The position numbers were made by a program, and so were the translations under genes. Below, in pieces: positions 42,670-52,194 of a stretch of 64,000 bases of DNA (positions are counted from its first letter, which is position 1; every line of letters starts with the position of its first letter). The stretch is taken from assembly GCA_019802505.1 (NCBI GenBank), contig JAFMOC010000424.1:62001-126000 (forward strand), read 5' to 3'. Source of the stretch: Corydoras sp. C115. Lineage: Eukaryota > Chordata > Actinopteri > Siluriformes > Callichthyidae. Under the pieces are notes generated by a model. The model searched no databases and had not been told where the DNA came from. It saw only the letters and a program-made list of their open reading frames with translations.

Positions 42670-42818
42670 AGTGGTAGGGGAAAGTGTTCAAGTTTTATGT
42701 ACAGGAATGAAAAAATGATTGATTATTGATTGATCTGTGATTAATTAGTGGAATCATAGAGGATATAATAAGACGTCTCGTTTTGTTTCTTCTCCTCAGC
42801 TCTTTGGTAACACAGACC

Positions 42819-43655
42819 ATGGAGAACATGACAAACTCCACATCTCTCGCAGCCGATGGACTCGCGATCTCGAACCTCATCGCCACCCTCATCATCTGCT
42901 TCCTCGCCCTGACCGTGTCTCTACCCCTCAACATCTATGTGATTCGGCTGATCAGATCCGGAGCGGGATCCGGAGTCGCGTCCGAGTTCTTCACCCTGAA
43001 CCTGTCCGTGTGCGAGGTCATCTTTTGCGTCGCCATGATCCCAAATTTAGTCTTCATCTTCATTAACGTGACCGATATCTCTTTATATACCTTTATGTCA
43101 TTTTTAAACAACATGTACACACACGCACGTCCCTTCTTTCTGTGCTGTATCTGTGTGGAGCGTTACGTGGCCGTGGCCTATCCCGTCATCTTCCTAAAGT
43201 GCAAACCCCTGCGATATCGGATGGCGTATTCCGCGCTGGCCTGGTTCATAGTGTCTGGACTCAGTGTGCTCGGTATGTTCTTGTCGGCGGTCACCGTGTT
43301 GTACTGTGTGGTTCTACCGGAGTACGTCCTGTATTTTTCCGTGATGTTGTTCTGCTCCGTGTCGCTGCTCAGAGCTCTGAAGGAACCCGGACCGGGAGAG
43401 AAGCTCAGCGAGCGGGACTCTGAGAGCCACCTCATGAAGAGACGAGCATTCTGGGTCATTCTGATCATCCTGGTCTTCACGGTTGTAACGTATGGACCCA
43501 TCTTGGTGTATATTATTGTTTATGATTTTTTATCTCATTCACAAAAGTTGCACGGCTGGTCCATGGTCACCTACGTAGAGACATGTGCGGGACTGGTGCA
43601 GCCGTTCCTGTATCTCCACAGAGTCAGAAAACGTCCCTTCATCAGAGGATTATGA
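42819..43655 (+). CDS. Group C rhodopsin-like 7TM receptor, 278 aa
   Basis: The acceptor TTCTCCTCAG ends at 42799 and the ATG sits in CACAGACCATGG. N-glycosylation sites are at residues 3, 6 and 83. TM1 spans about 20-44. Glu66 is at 2.50 (LNLSVCE), ERY at 114-116, Trp142 is the TM4 marker, ALKEPGPGE at 186-194, Tyr-Gly-Pro at 225-227 in place of CWxP, and QPFLY at 261-265 in place of NPxxY. There is no Cys at the TM3 disulfide position (residue 90 is Tyr). A short basic C-tail follows (RVRKRPFIRGL). Closest relatives are the 50877 and 61115 copies, with which it shares promoter and first exon. Ligand unknown. Confidence 0.9.
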   Translation: MENMTNSTSLAADGLAISNLIATLIICFLALTVSLPLNIYVIRLIRSGAGSGVASEFFTLNLSVCEVIFCVAMIPNLVFIFINVTDISLYTFMSFLNNMYTHARPFFLCCICVERYVAVAYPVIFLKCKPLRYRMAYSALAWFIVSGLSVLGMFLSAVTVLYCVVLPEYVLYFSVMLFCSVSLLRALKEPGPGEKLSERDSESHLMKRRAFWVILIILVFTVVTYGPILVYIIVYDFLSHSQKLHGWSMVTYVETCAGLVQPFLYLHRVRKRPFIRGL

Positions 43656-43718
43656 GAATGTTCCGAAAAATCTGAAGTTAACTGAACACCTGAATATATA
43701 TATATATATATATATGTG

Positions 43719-43921
43719 GTGGGCGTGGTACTTCAGTGGTTAGGGCATTGGGCTATCAAACTGAAGGCTGTGGGTTCAAATCCCAGGTCCAGTGAAGTTA
43801 CCAATGTGGGTCCTTGAGCAAGGCCCTTAACCCTCATTGCTCCAGGGATGTTGTGTTTAACCCTGTGTTCACCTTGTAAGTCGCTTTGAATAAAATTGTC
43901 TGCAAAATAACCAAATGTAAA

Positions 43922-43925
<4 letters not shown>
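43719..43925 (+). mobile_element. S2 SINE (tRNA head, L2-like tail)
   Basis: GGTACTTCAGTGGTTAGGGC (box A region), GGTTCAAATCC (box B, 43774-43784), CCTTAACCCTCATTGCTCC body, and tail GTAAGTCGCTTTGAATAAAA like the L2 end at 33481-33545. Confidence 0.85.
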
Positions 43926-43964
<39 letters not shown>

Positions 43965-44044
43965 AGCGAGGGCCCTTAACCCTCATTGCTCCAGGGGGAG
44001 CTGTAATTAACCCCGTGCTCACCTTGTGAGTCGCTTTGGACCAA

Positions 44045-44090
<46 letters not shown>
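43926..44090 (+). mobile_element. S2 SINE 3' fragment between (AT)n runs
   Basis: CCCTTAACCCTCATTGCTCC to GAGTCGCTTTGGACC at 43970-44043, with (AT)n on both sides. Confidence 0.75.
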
Positions 44091-44092
<2 letters not shown>

Positions 44093-44639
44093 CAGTTATT
44101 GATTAATGTATTTATATATAGTTAGTGGTAGGGGAAAGTGTTTTATATACAGGAATAAAAGAATATCAAATCGAAATGCTAATAAATGAAGACAATACAT
44201 TATATGAAACATTGATCATATTTTCGTATCCAAATGCCATGTATTCTGCCAATTTTCCTTTAGGCGGCTCTCTTGCGTTACGATTTTATTTTTCCATTTA
44301 TTTTTTTTACCTGCGCTGTCGTGCCGCGCCCGATGCGCATGCGCAATGAATAACCCCCAGCGCACGGCAGGTGAGGCAAGGTGTGGACAGGTTAATTGTG
44401 GACTTTGTTTGTTGTGTGTTATTGTGTTATATACTCGTCCTTTTTTTGTCCATAAACTCCAAAAGATCCAGGTTTTAATGTCTGAGGTTCAGATGTGTTG
44501 ATGGAGATGTAAGATGGAGTTATCTTTGTAAGATGGAGTAAATAATCTTTAAAAACATGATTCTATTTAATGTAGGGACTTAACAGCTTACAGGATTGTT
44601 TTAGTTTAATGTTTTATTATTATTCTCTTTACTACTATA

Positions 44640-44913
44640 TATATAGTTCGGGCGCTGGGCAGATACACCCAGGACAGGGCGCCAATCCATCACTGAGCAC
44701 ACACTCACTCACACAGACACACTCTATATGGGGCAATTTGGAGAATTCAATTGACTTGATCCATGTTTTTGGAGTGTGGGAGGAAGCCGGAGAACCCGGA
44801 GGAAACTCACGCGGACACAGGGAGAACATGGAAACTCCACCCAGATGGGGATTCAAACTGGGAATCCCTAGTGCTGAGAGGAGAACATGCTAAACCAATA
44901 AGCCAGCGTGCCG

Positions 44914-44916
<3 letters not shown>
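44640..44916 (-). mobile_element. S1 SINE-like repeat, tail-truncated, minus orientation
   Basis: Starts TTCGGGCGCTGGGCAG right after TATATA and ends CAGCGTGCCGCC right before a long (TA)n run (44917-44971). Confidence 0.88.
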
Positions 44917-44971
<55 letters not shown>

Positions 44972-44972
<1 letters not shown>

Positions 44973-45608
44973 CTTGTTCGTTTTTCAGTTGTACATGAAT
45001 AAGTCTATTAGCAGTTTAAGTACATTTATATCTTCAAATCTTTGAACTCATTGTTCTGGTTTTGCTGTAATTCACTTACAGAAAGAAAAACTAAGGAATG
45101 AGACTGTTATGCAGTATAGGTGTCATAAATTTGGGTAGAAGCTTTTTTCATTTAGAGCCACCCAGTTTCAGAACAGTATACCTTTTATTATTCGTGAAAG
45201 TATAATATACAAAACCAAAGCAAAATATATATATGTACATGGTCCTTGACAAATAAAATAATACATAAATATTTAATAACGGCCAATTATTGGCGGTGAA
45301 ACAGCTTTCTATAACATTGGCAGCTTTTTTAAAACGTCGCCCCTCATTAGCATATGAACATACGGGAGGGGTGTGAAGTTTGTTGCTTTAAGCATTCAGA
45401 TTATATTTTCACTCCTGTATGCGGGCGAGCAGTACGGATAACGGGGCGTGGCCATGCGGTCAGCGGAATGTTCCATTCGGATGTTGCCATAGCGATTAAA
45501 TTGTTATTGGGAACTTTTTGAAGCGGCTGCCGGGTTCCGAAGGCTCAGTTTGATCTGACTTTTGGCGAGGGACCATCTCCTTACCGTTTCTCTGCGTAAC
45601 GCCGCAAA
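44972..45608 (+). other. Upstream region of the coiled-coil gene
   Basis: GC content rises from about 45420, just before the start codon. No TATA box or splice acceptor is obvious next to the ATG. A GGGGCGTGG element at 45441-45449 could bind Sp/KLF-type factors (inference only). Confidence 0.3.
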
Positions 45609-48404
45609 ATGTCTTCTACGAGGAGAGGGGGTGGATCGTTCGCCCGGCTGTGCCGCTGGCTGAAGAGCAAAAGTGATGAAACACCCGGTCCGGTCTCCAC
45701 CAGACCCAAAAAACCCAGGGGCAAGAAAGGAGCAGCCCAAGCGAGAGCGCCGGCGGAGGAGCCAAGTAGCGAAACGGAGCCGACAAGAACGCTCGGGCAG
45801 AATTTTGAGGAGAAAAGTCCTGGGGATGGAGAACAGAGGAACGGGGTGAAGGAGCTGGCCGACGAAGTCGATCGATTGAGTCGGCTGCTGGACAAGGAGC
45901 GACGGAGGTGCGAGGAACGTGAGGCTGAGTGGAAGGAGCGCGGCGTGAGGTGGGCCGAGAAGATGGAGGAGAAGTGCAAACAGAGTCGAGACATGGTGAG
46001 GATGCTGGAGGAGTTGGATGACCTTGTGAGGGAGGAGAACCAGACGAATATGCAACTGGTGAAAGAAATCGAGCAGACGAATCGGCAGGTGGACGAGGAG
46101 AGGAGGAAGAGCGAGGAACGCGAGGCTCGGTGGAAGGAGCGCACCAAGGTGTGGGCGGAGAAGGTGGAGGAGAAAGCTAAGCAGAGTCGAGAACTGATGA
46201 GAATGTTGGAGGACCTTGTGAGGAAGCAGGACGAACATCAGCTGGTGAAAGAAATGGAGGCGAAGAATCGGCTGGTGGACGAGGAGAGAATGAGGAGGGA
46301 GCAATGTGAGGCTCGGTGGAAAGAGGACAACGAGAACTGGACAGAACGTGTGAAGGAGATCATTCAAGAAAATACAGACCTGAAGACGAGGCTGGAGGAG
46401 ATGGAGAACCTTAAGAGGGACGATGACGACAAATATCAAGAACAGGTCGAAGAAAAAGAAGGAGTCAATCGGCTGGTGGACGAGTTGAGAACGAAGACGG
46501 AGGAAGGTGAGGCTCGGTGGAAAGAGGACCACGAGAAGTGGGCAGAACGTGTGAAGGAGATCAGTCAAGAAAATGAAGACCTGAAGACGATGCTGGAGGA
46601 GTTGGAGAACCTTAAGAGGTGCGATGACGCCGAATATGAGGAACTGATCGAAGAAAAAGAAAGAGTCATTCGGCTGGTGGACGAGTTGAGAATGAAGACA
46701 GAGGAAGGTGAGGCTCGGTGGAAAGAGGACAACGAGAACTGGGCAGAGCAGGTCAACGTGGTCAGTCAAGAAAATACAGACCTGAAGACAATGCTGGAGG
46801 AGTTGGAGAACCATATGAGACTGGAAGACAACAAATATAAAGAACTGGTCGAAGAAAAAGAAGGACTCATTCGGCTGGTGGACGAGGAGAGAACGAGGAG
46901 GAAGGAATGTGAGACTCAGTGGAGAAAGGACAACGAGAACTGGACAGAACGTGTGAAGGAGATCAGTCAAGAGAATAAAGACCTGAAGACAAGGCTGGAG
47001 GAGTTGGAGAACCTTAAGAGGTGCGATGACAACAAATATAAAGAACTGGTCAAAGAAAAAGAAGGACTCATTCAGCTGGTGGACGTGTTGAGAATGAAGA
47101 CAGAGGAAGGTGAGGCTCGGTGGAAAGAGGACAACGAGAACTGGACAGAACGTGTGAAGGAGATCAGTCAAGAAAATAAAGACCTGAAGACGAGGTTGGA
47201 GGAGTTGGAGAACCTTAAGAGGTGCGATGACAACAAATATAAAGAACTGGTCGAAGAAAAAGAAGGACTCATTCAGCTGGTGGACGAGGAGAGAACGAGA
47301 AGGGAGCAATGTGAGACTCAGTGGCGAAAGGAAAACGAGAACTGGACAGAACGTGTGAAGGAGATCAGTCAAGAGAATACAGACCTGAAGACGAGGCTGG
47401 AGGAGTTGGAGAACCTTAAGAGGGACGATGACGCCGAATATAAAGAACTGGTCAAAGAAAAAGAAGGACTCATTCAGCTGGTGGACGTGTTGAGAATGAA
47501 GACAGAGGAAGGTGAGGCTCAGTGGAAAGAGGACAACGAGAACTGGACAGAACGTGTGAAGCAGATTAGTCAAGAAAATACAGACCTCAAGACGATGCTG
47601 GAGGAGTTGGAGAACCTTAAGAGGGGCAATGACACCGAATGTAAGGAACTGGTCGAAGAAAAAGAAAGAGTTATTCAGCTGGTGGACGAGGAGGGAACGA
47701 AGACCGAGGAAGGTGAGAGTCGGTGGAAGGAGGACAACGAGAACTGGGCAGAGCAGGTCAACGTGGTCAGTCAAGAAAATACAGACCTGAAGACGATGCT
47801 GGAGGAGTTGGAGAACCTTAAGAGGGACGATGACGCCAAATATAAAGAACTGGTCAAAGAAAAAGAAGGACTCTTTCAGCTGGTGGACGAGGAGGGAATG
47901 AAGACAGAGGAAGGTAAGACTCTGTGGAAAGAGGACAACGAGAACTGGGTGGAGAGGATGGTCGAGATACTTCAAGAAGATAAAGACATAAAGACGATGC
48001 TGGAGGAGTTGAAGACCCTTCTAAGGGGCGATGACGCCAAATATAAGGAACTGTTTGAAGAAAAAGAAGGAGTCAAGCGGCTGGTGGACGAGGAGAGAAC
48101 GAAGACCGAGGAAGCTGAGCCTCGGTGGAAGGAGGACAATGAGACGTGGACGGAGAGGATGGAGGAGGAGAATGGACTGCCGATGAACTTGGGACAGGAG
48201 TCGGAAGATGTGGAGAGGAGGCTGAAGGAGGTGGACGAGCTCCAGGCGTTTGGAAGGGAACTGAAGAGGGACCCAGAAAACCATCTTCTTAAAGAGGTGG
48301 AGACCCGAAGGACGGAGCCGACCGAAGAAAAAGGAGACGCGGACAGAAGCTGTGCTTCAACGGGAGACTGTCCGGGAGAACCCCGTAGAGTTTCCCGCCA
48401 CTAA
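45609..48404 (+). CDS. Intronless coiled-coil protein with ~67-residue tandem repeats, 931 aa
   Basis: One uninterrupted frame beginning at ATG 45609 (GCAAAATGT). The first ~75 residues are basic and Ser/Pro-rich (SFARLCRWLKSK). Then follows an almost wholly charged, helical region. From about residue 260 the protein is built of repeats of 67 residues (201 bp), each with ENLKR, EEKEG, LVDE, W(K/R)KED/N, NW, ERVKEISQEN and DLKT. ENLKR-type markers recur every 201 bp at 46404, 46605, 46806, 47007, 47208, 47409, 47610, 47811 and 48012. Two looser units precede them. No enzymatic motif or membrane segment. Probably a long coiled coil of structural or scaffold type; no known family is recognised. 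It is unrelated to the receptors around it. The 3' UTR holds a short tandem repeat and AATAAA at 48768. Confidence 0.8.
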   Translation: MSSTRRGGGSFARLCRWLKSKSDETPGPVSTRPKKPRGKKGAAQARAPAEEPSSETEPTRTLGQNFEEKSPGDGEQRNGVKELADEVDRLSRLLDKERRRCEEREAEWKERGVRWAEKMEEKCKQSRDMVRMLEELDDLVREENQTNMQLVKEIEQTNRQVDEERRKSEEREARWKERTKVWAEKVEEKAKQSRELMRMLEDLVRKQDEHQLVKEMEAKNRLVDEERMRREQCEARWKEDNENWTERVKEIIQENTDLKTRLEEMENLKRDDDDKYQEQVEEKEGVNRLVDELRTKTEEGEARWKEDHEKWAERVKEISQENEDLKTMLEELENLKRCDDAEYEELIEEKERVIRLVDELRMKTEEGEARWKEDNENWAEQVNVVSQENTDLKTMLEELENHMRLEDNKYKELVEEKEGLIRLVDEERTRRKECETQWRKDNENWTERVKEISQENKDLKTRLEELENLKRCDDNKYKELVKEKEGLIQLVDVLRMKTEEGEARWKEDNENWTERVKEISQENKDLKTRLEELENLKRCDDNKYKELVEEKEGLIQLVDEERTRREQCETQWRKENENWTERVKEISQENTDLKTRLEELENLKRDDDAEYKELVKEKEGLIQLVDVLRMKTEEGEAQWKEDNENWTERVKQISQENTDLKTMLEELENLKRGNDTECKELVEEKERVIQLVDEEGTKTEEGESRWKEDNENWAEQVNVVSQENTDLKTMLEELENLKRDDDAKYKELVKEKEGLFQLVDEEGMKTEEGKTLWKEDNENWVERMVEILQEDKDIKTMLEELKTLLRGDDAKYKELFEEKEGVKRLVDEERTKTEEAEPRWKEDNETWTERMEEENGLPMNLGQESEDVERRLKEVDELQAFGRELKRDPENHLLKEVETRRTEPTEEKGDADRSCASTGDCPGEPRRVSRH

Positions 48405-48540
48405 CGGAACTTCGGATCTGAATCCGGTGACCTGGAGGAGGAACCCTGAAGACGAGATCCTAAAATAATCAGGAGTGGTGGTGCGATGGAACACCTGCCT
48501 GAAGAGCCCTGCAGTCGTTAACCACACACATTCACCTGAA

Positions 48541-48645
48541 AGCTAGTTTATTGTTTAAAGTTTATAATTTATTGTTTAAAGTTTATTGTTTAAAGCTAGT
48601 TTATTGTTTAAAGTTTATTGTTTAAAGCTAGTTTATTGAGTTAAA
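48541..48645 (+). repeat. Short tandem repeat in the 3' UTR of the coiled-coil gene
   Basis: GTTTATTGTTTAAA and GCTAGTTTATTG units alternate about seven times. Confidence 0.9.
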
Positions 48646-48776
48646 AGGCTTTAAATTGGATTTGAACGTTTGTTCGTTTACTAAACCTCGTTGCTATAGT
48701 GATAACTGTGACGTTGCGTCGTTTAAACGTTTTGTTTCTGAGCTGATCTGTAAAAAATCAAAACCTCAATAAACTG
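48641..48776 (+). repeat. 3' UTR end of the coiled-coil gene, copied in reverse at 54226-54363
   Basis: The reverse complement of this segment (GGCTTTAAATTGGATTTGAA .. TCAATAAACTGC) lies in the leader of the gypsy element with only a handful of differences over about 136 bp. Similarity stops 3 bases after AATAAA. Confidence 0.9.
48768..48773 (+). terminator. Polyadenylation signal of the coiled-coil gene
   Basis: AATAAA about 365 bp after the stop codon on the gene's strand. Confidence 0.6.
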
Positions 48777-48832
48777 CCTTCTTTAAAAATGGCCGTGTTA
48801 CTTAATTAAACTTAATTAAACTTAATTAAACT

Positions 48833-49075
48833 TATTCATTCATTCATTCATTCATTATCATCCGCTTTATCCTCTATTAGGGTTGTGGGGGTGGGGGGTT
48901 CCCCATGCCCATCCAGGGGAGAACGTTTCGGGCGCTGGGCAGATACACCCAGGACAGGGGGGCAATCTATCTCTAGGCACACACTCCCTCACACAAACAC
49001 ACTCTATATGGGGCAATTTGGAGAATTCAATTGACCTTGATCCATGTTTTTGGACTGTGGGAGGAAACCGTAGAA
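48833..49075 (-). mobile_element. S1 SINE-like repeat, head-truncated, minus orientation
   Basis: ATTCATTC tail, CATCCGCTTTATCC, body to GGGAGGAAACCG. The head is missing. Confidence 0.85.
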
Positions 49076-49204
49076 CCAAACTGGACACCAGCGCCCCCTT
49101 TTGGGTTCTGATATTATTGTTTGACGATAGTGTAGCTCTGGTGCAGCTGTGTGTGTTCATTGTTTAATTAATTCTCTTTTCCTGGTAAGTCCATTTAATC
49201 TGGT

Positions 49205-49430
49205 TCAGCTGTGGTTCCCGGTCATGTGACTACCCTCTATATGTCAAAAAACCCCGCCTCTCCCAGTGTCCTGGGTTTGGAACATTGTTTTATGTTATGT
49301 TGGTTGTTGTTGTGTGCTTTGACTGCTTTTCACCCGGTGTCTTCTGCATTAAAGGCTATCTTAAAGGCTATCTTACTGTTTTGGACTCTGTCCTTTCAAG
49401 CCGTGGCTCGGCTAATCGTAACATCTGTAC
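49205..49430 (+). mobile_element. LTR-like repeat fragment
   Basis: CACCCGGTGTCTTCTGCATT and TTTTGGACTCTGTCCTTTC match 34985-35050. It ends near CGTAACA. No target duplication was found, so the boundaries are open. Confidence 0.4.
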
Positions 49431-49691
49431 CATAGATAAGGTTTTTAAAATTTAATCTGAACCCTAGTTAAAGGATAAAGCGGAAGATAATGGATGGATG
49501 AAAACATAAGCCAACGCTGGGTTTGTTGGTTGGAAACGTGGTCAGCGCTGTGATTGATGCTCCGCCGTCGTTTGAATGTAAATTAAATGACCCTCGAAAC
49601 TCTAAACTGTTTATTTAAGCTTCAATAACAATGAATAATGAGTCCTATCCCTGCAGAACTCCACCCTTCTCCACCACATAGGTGTCGGTGC

Positions 49692-49699
49692 TATAAAAG
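49692..49699 (+). promoter_or_regulatory. TATA box of the 50877 receptor
   Basis: TATAAAAG in GGTGCTATAAAAGCCCG. This is the only one of the three duplicated promoters that keeps it. Confidence 0.7.
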
Positions 49700-49721
49700 C
49701 CCGTTCGGCCGACTGTACGGT

Positions 49722-49874
49722 TCCGTTCTGTTCTATCGAGCCGCTTCACAGTCATTAAAACTGTCCTATTTTAAGGAACGGCGCGTCCAATCTCTCTCCA
49801 TTCGTCTCCGAAGCCCTTTGTCATCGACACCAGACTCCTGATTTCATCACGAACTCCTCCAGACCTCCAGAAAG
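49722..49874 (+). other. 5' noncoding exon of the 50877 receptor
   Basis: From about 25-30 bp after the TATA box to CTCCAGAAAG before the donor GTGAGC. Nearly identical to 41430-41584. Intron 49875-50857. Confidence 0.6.
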
Positions 49875-50283
49875 GTGAGCTCTCCACCATGACTCCATGT
49901 ATTGATTATTGATCGGCAGCCTGATCTGTGATTGATCAGTGGAATCATAGAGGACATAATGAGGTCTAATGAGGACGAACCCTACAGACGTCTCGTTTGG
50001 TGTCCTCTCCTCAGCTTTATTAGTATTTAAAGTGAGATGGTGAGACTTTAGAACCAAAGATGTGGAAGAATGACCTTCAGCAGATGTTCCACAGAGGCGT
50101 GCTGTGGAAACAGTGAGAACTTTTGAGTTTGGGATTATGGGGGTTTAGATCCATATAGATAGTTCTCCATCCATGGTTCTCCTGAAGCACTGTGGCTACA
50201 ATCACTGGATGGAACCTGGAGTTCTATTGGACCAGCGGTCCTGCAGGACGTCCTCAATGGACTTATATAGTATATAGTATATA

Positions 50284-50575
50284 GGCTTAGTGGTTTAGCA
50301 CATTCTCCTCTCAGTTCTAGGGATTTCCGGTTCGAATCCCAATCTGGGTGGAGTGTCCATGTCCTCCCCGTGTCCGCGTGGGTTTCCTCCGGGTTCTCCG
50401 GTTTCCTCCCACAGTACAAAAAACATGGATAAAGTCAATTGAGTTCTCCAAATTGCCCCATATAGACTGTGTCTGTGTGTGTGAGTGAGTGTGTGTCCAG
50501 TGATAGATTGCCCCCCTGTCCTGGGTGTATTTGCCCAACGCCCGAAACGATCTCCCCTGGATGGGCATGAGGCAT
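50284..50575 (+). mobile_element. S1 SINE-like repeat, head-truncated, tail missing
   Basis: Starts GGCTTAGTGGTTTAGCAC at the same truncation point as 40318 and 41998; ends at GATGGGCATGAGG. Confidence 0.87.
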
Positions 50576-50639
50576 TTTGTCAAATACAATCATCCTAATT
50601 TCTAGAAAAAAAAAAAGAAAAAAAAAAAAAAAGGTTTTC

Positions 50640-50809
50640 TTTTGTTAGAAAAACAAGTAAAATATAAAAAAACATATATTTCTTAAAAACTACGCCCTTA
50701 GCGCCATCTTGTGGTGAAATTTTAACTGATTCGACTATCAGTCGACTATAGAGAAAATCTGACGCATCAGATTCGACTATGAAAATCTTTAGTTGAATAC
50801 AGCCCTAAT
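50640..50809 (-). mobile_element. hAT-like MITE, truncated, minus orientation
   Basis: Reverse of the left part of the MITE: CGCCATCTTGTGGTGAAAT, ATTCGACTATCAGTCGAC, ending TTGAATACAGCCCTA. It is cut off in the internal A/T run. Lies 47 bp before the acceptor of the 50877 receptor. Confidence 0.88.
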
Positions 50810-50876
50810 AATGAGTATTATCTCTACAGACGTCTCCTTCTGGTTTCCTCTCCTCAGCTCGTTGGTGACACAGACC

Positions 50877-51713
50877 ATGGAGAACATGACAAACTCCACA
50901 TCTCCTGCAGCCGACGGACTCGGGATCTCGGCTTTCGTACCTTTCCTCATCATCTGCTCCCTCGCGCTGACCGTGTCTCTACCCCTCAACATCTATGTGA
51001 TTCGGCTGATCAGATCCGGAGCAGGATCCGGAGCCGCGTCCGAGTTCTTCACCTTGAACCTGTCCGTGTGCGAGGTCATCTTTGGTGTTACCATCATCCC
51101 CAATGTAGTCTACGCCTTGAATCATGTGACTAACGAGCCTTTGTGTTATTTTCTTGCATTTTTCGCCAACATGTATTTTAACGCACGGCCCTTCTTTCAG
51201 TGCTGTATCTGTGTGGAGCGTTACGTGGCCGTGGCCTATCCCGTCATCTTCCTAAAATACAAACCCCTGCGATATCGGATGCTGTTTTCCGTGCTGGCCT
51301 GGTTCATAGTGTCTGGACTCAGTGTGCTCTGTATGTTCTTATCGGTTGTCGTTGTGTTGTACTGTGTGGTTCTGCCGGAGTACGTCCTGTATTTTTCCGT
51401 GATGCTGTTCTGCTCCGTGTCGCTGCTCAGAGCTCTGAAGAAACCCGGACCGGGAGAGAAGCTCAGCGAGCGGGACTCTGAGAGCAACCTCATGAAGAGA
51501 CGAGCATTCTGGGTGATTCTGATCATCCTGGTCTTCATGGTTGTAGCGTACGGACCCTTCACGGTGTATATCATGATTTTCGCTCTTCTATCTGATTCCC
51601 AAAGATTCGATGGAAACACAATGTCCAACTACCTGCTGATCGGCGCGGGGCTGGTGCAGCCGTTTCTCTATCTCTACAGAGTCGGAAAACTTCCCTTCCT
51701 CCGGAGATTATAA
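50877..51713 (+). CDS. Group C rhodopsin-like 7TM receptor, 278 aa
   Basis: The acceptor CTCTCCTCAG ends at 50857 and the ATG is in CACAGACCATGG. Same length and numbering as the 42819 gene: glycosylation sites at 3 and 6, Glu66, ERY at 114-116, ALKKPGPGE at 186-194, Tyr-Gly-Pro in TM6, QPFLY at 261-265, tail RVGKLPFLRRL. Unlike its neighbours it has a Cys at the TM3 disulfide position (residue 90). It is the copy with a complete TATA promoter and an open frame, so the likeliest functional member of this trio. A ~407-bp repeat is inserted right after the stop codon. Ligand unknown. Confidence 0.9.
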   Translation: MENMTNSTSPAADGLGISAFVPFLIICSLALTVSLPLNIYVIRLIRSGAGSGAASEFFTLNLSVCEVIFGVTIIPNVVYALNHVTNEPLCYFLAFFANMYFNARPFFQCCICVERYVAVAYPVIFLKYKPLRYRMLFSVLAWFIVSGLSVLCMFLSVVVVLYCVVLPEYVLYFSVMLFCSVSLLRALKKPGPGEKLSERDSESNLMKRRAFWVILIILVFMVVAYGPFTVYIMIFALLSDSQRFDGNTMSNYLLIGAGLVQPFLYLYRVGKLPFLRRL

Positions 51714-51714
51714 T

Positions 51715-52121
51715 AATAATAATAATAATACATTTTATTTGATGGCGCCTTTCTGGACACTCAAGGTCACCTTACAAAGAAAAAAACAATAAAACATCAA
51801 TAATAAATAAGGCAATCAGTCAATCATAGTAAAATAAATTTAAGTAAAAAATAAATTAAAAAATAGAGGAAATAAAATCAGAGATTATAAGCAATTCTAA
51901 AAAGGTGCGTTTTGACTCGACTTAAACTGTGATATGGAGTCCAATTTCCTTAAGTCGGGAGGCAGAGCATTCCATAGTCTAGGGGCAGAGCTACCGAAGG
52001 CTCTACCTCCCATGGTGCTAAGGCGCATAGTGGGAACAGACAGGTGTGTAGAGGCGGAAGATCTCAGTGATCGTGGGTGAGAGGTAACCGTGATAAGATC
52101 TGCGAATACGGAGGAGCAAGG
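51715..52121 (+). mobile_element. Dispersed repeat inserted at the stop codon of the 50877 receptor
   Basis: Flanked by TTATAAT at 51708-51714 and 52122-52128. The 61115 paralogue shows the uninterrupted site (AGATTATAATCCCG at 61945-61958). The insert starts with an AAT run, then TGATGGCGCCTTTCTGGACA, and carries GGCAGAGCATTCCATAGTCT. It resembles a common vertebrate dispersed repeat, but I cannot name the family firmly. Confidence 0.88.
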
Positions 52122-52194
52122 TTATAATCCCGTTCCAGCTGATCCATCATTAATCCATCAATAATCCATCATTAATCCATCATAAACGGTGGCT

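Noticed and set aside
45504..47975. Long minus-strand open frame of 823 codons
   Set aside because: It is the antisense of the coiled-coil repeat gene. The codon usage of the charged repeats leaves few stops on the other strand, and the translated product is a Phe/Leu-rich repeat without any known fold. The plus frame has a sensible start, N-terminal domain and polyA signal.
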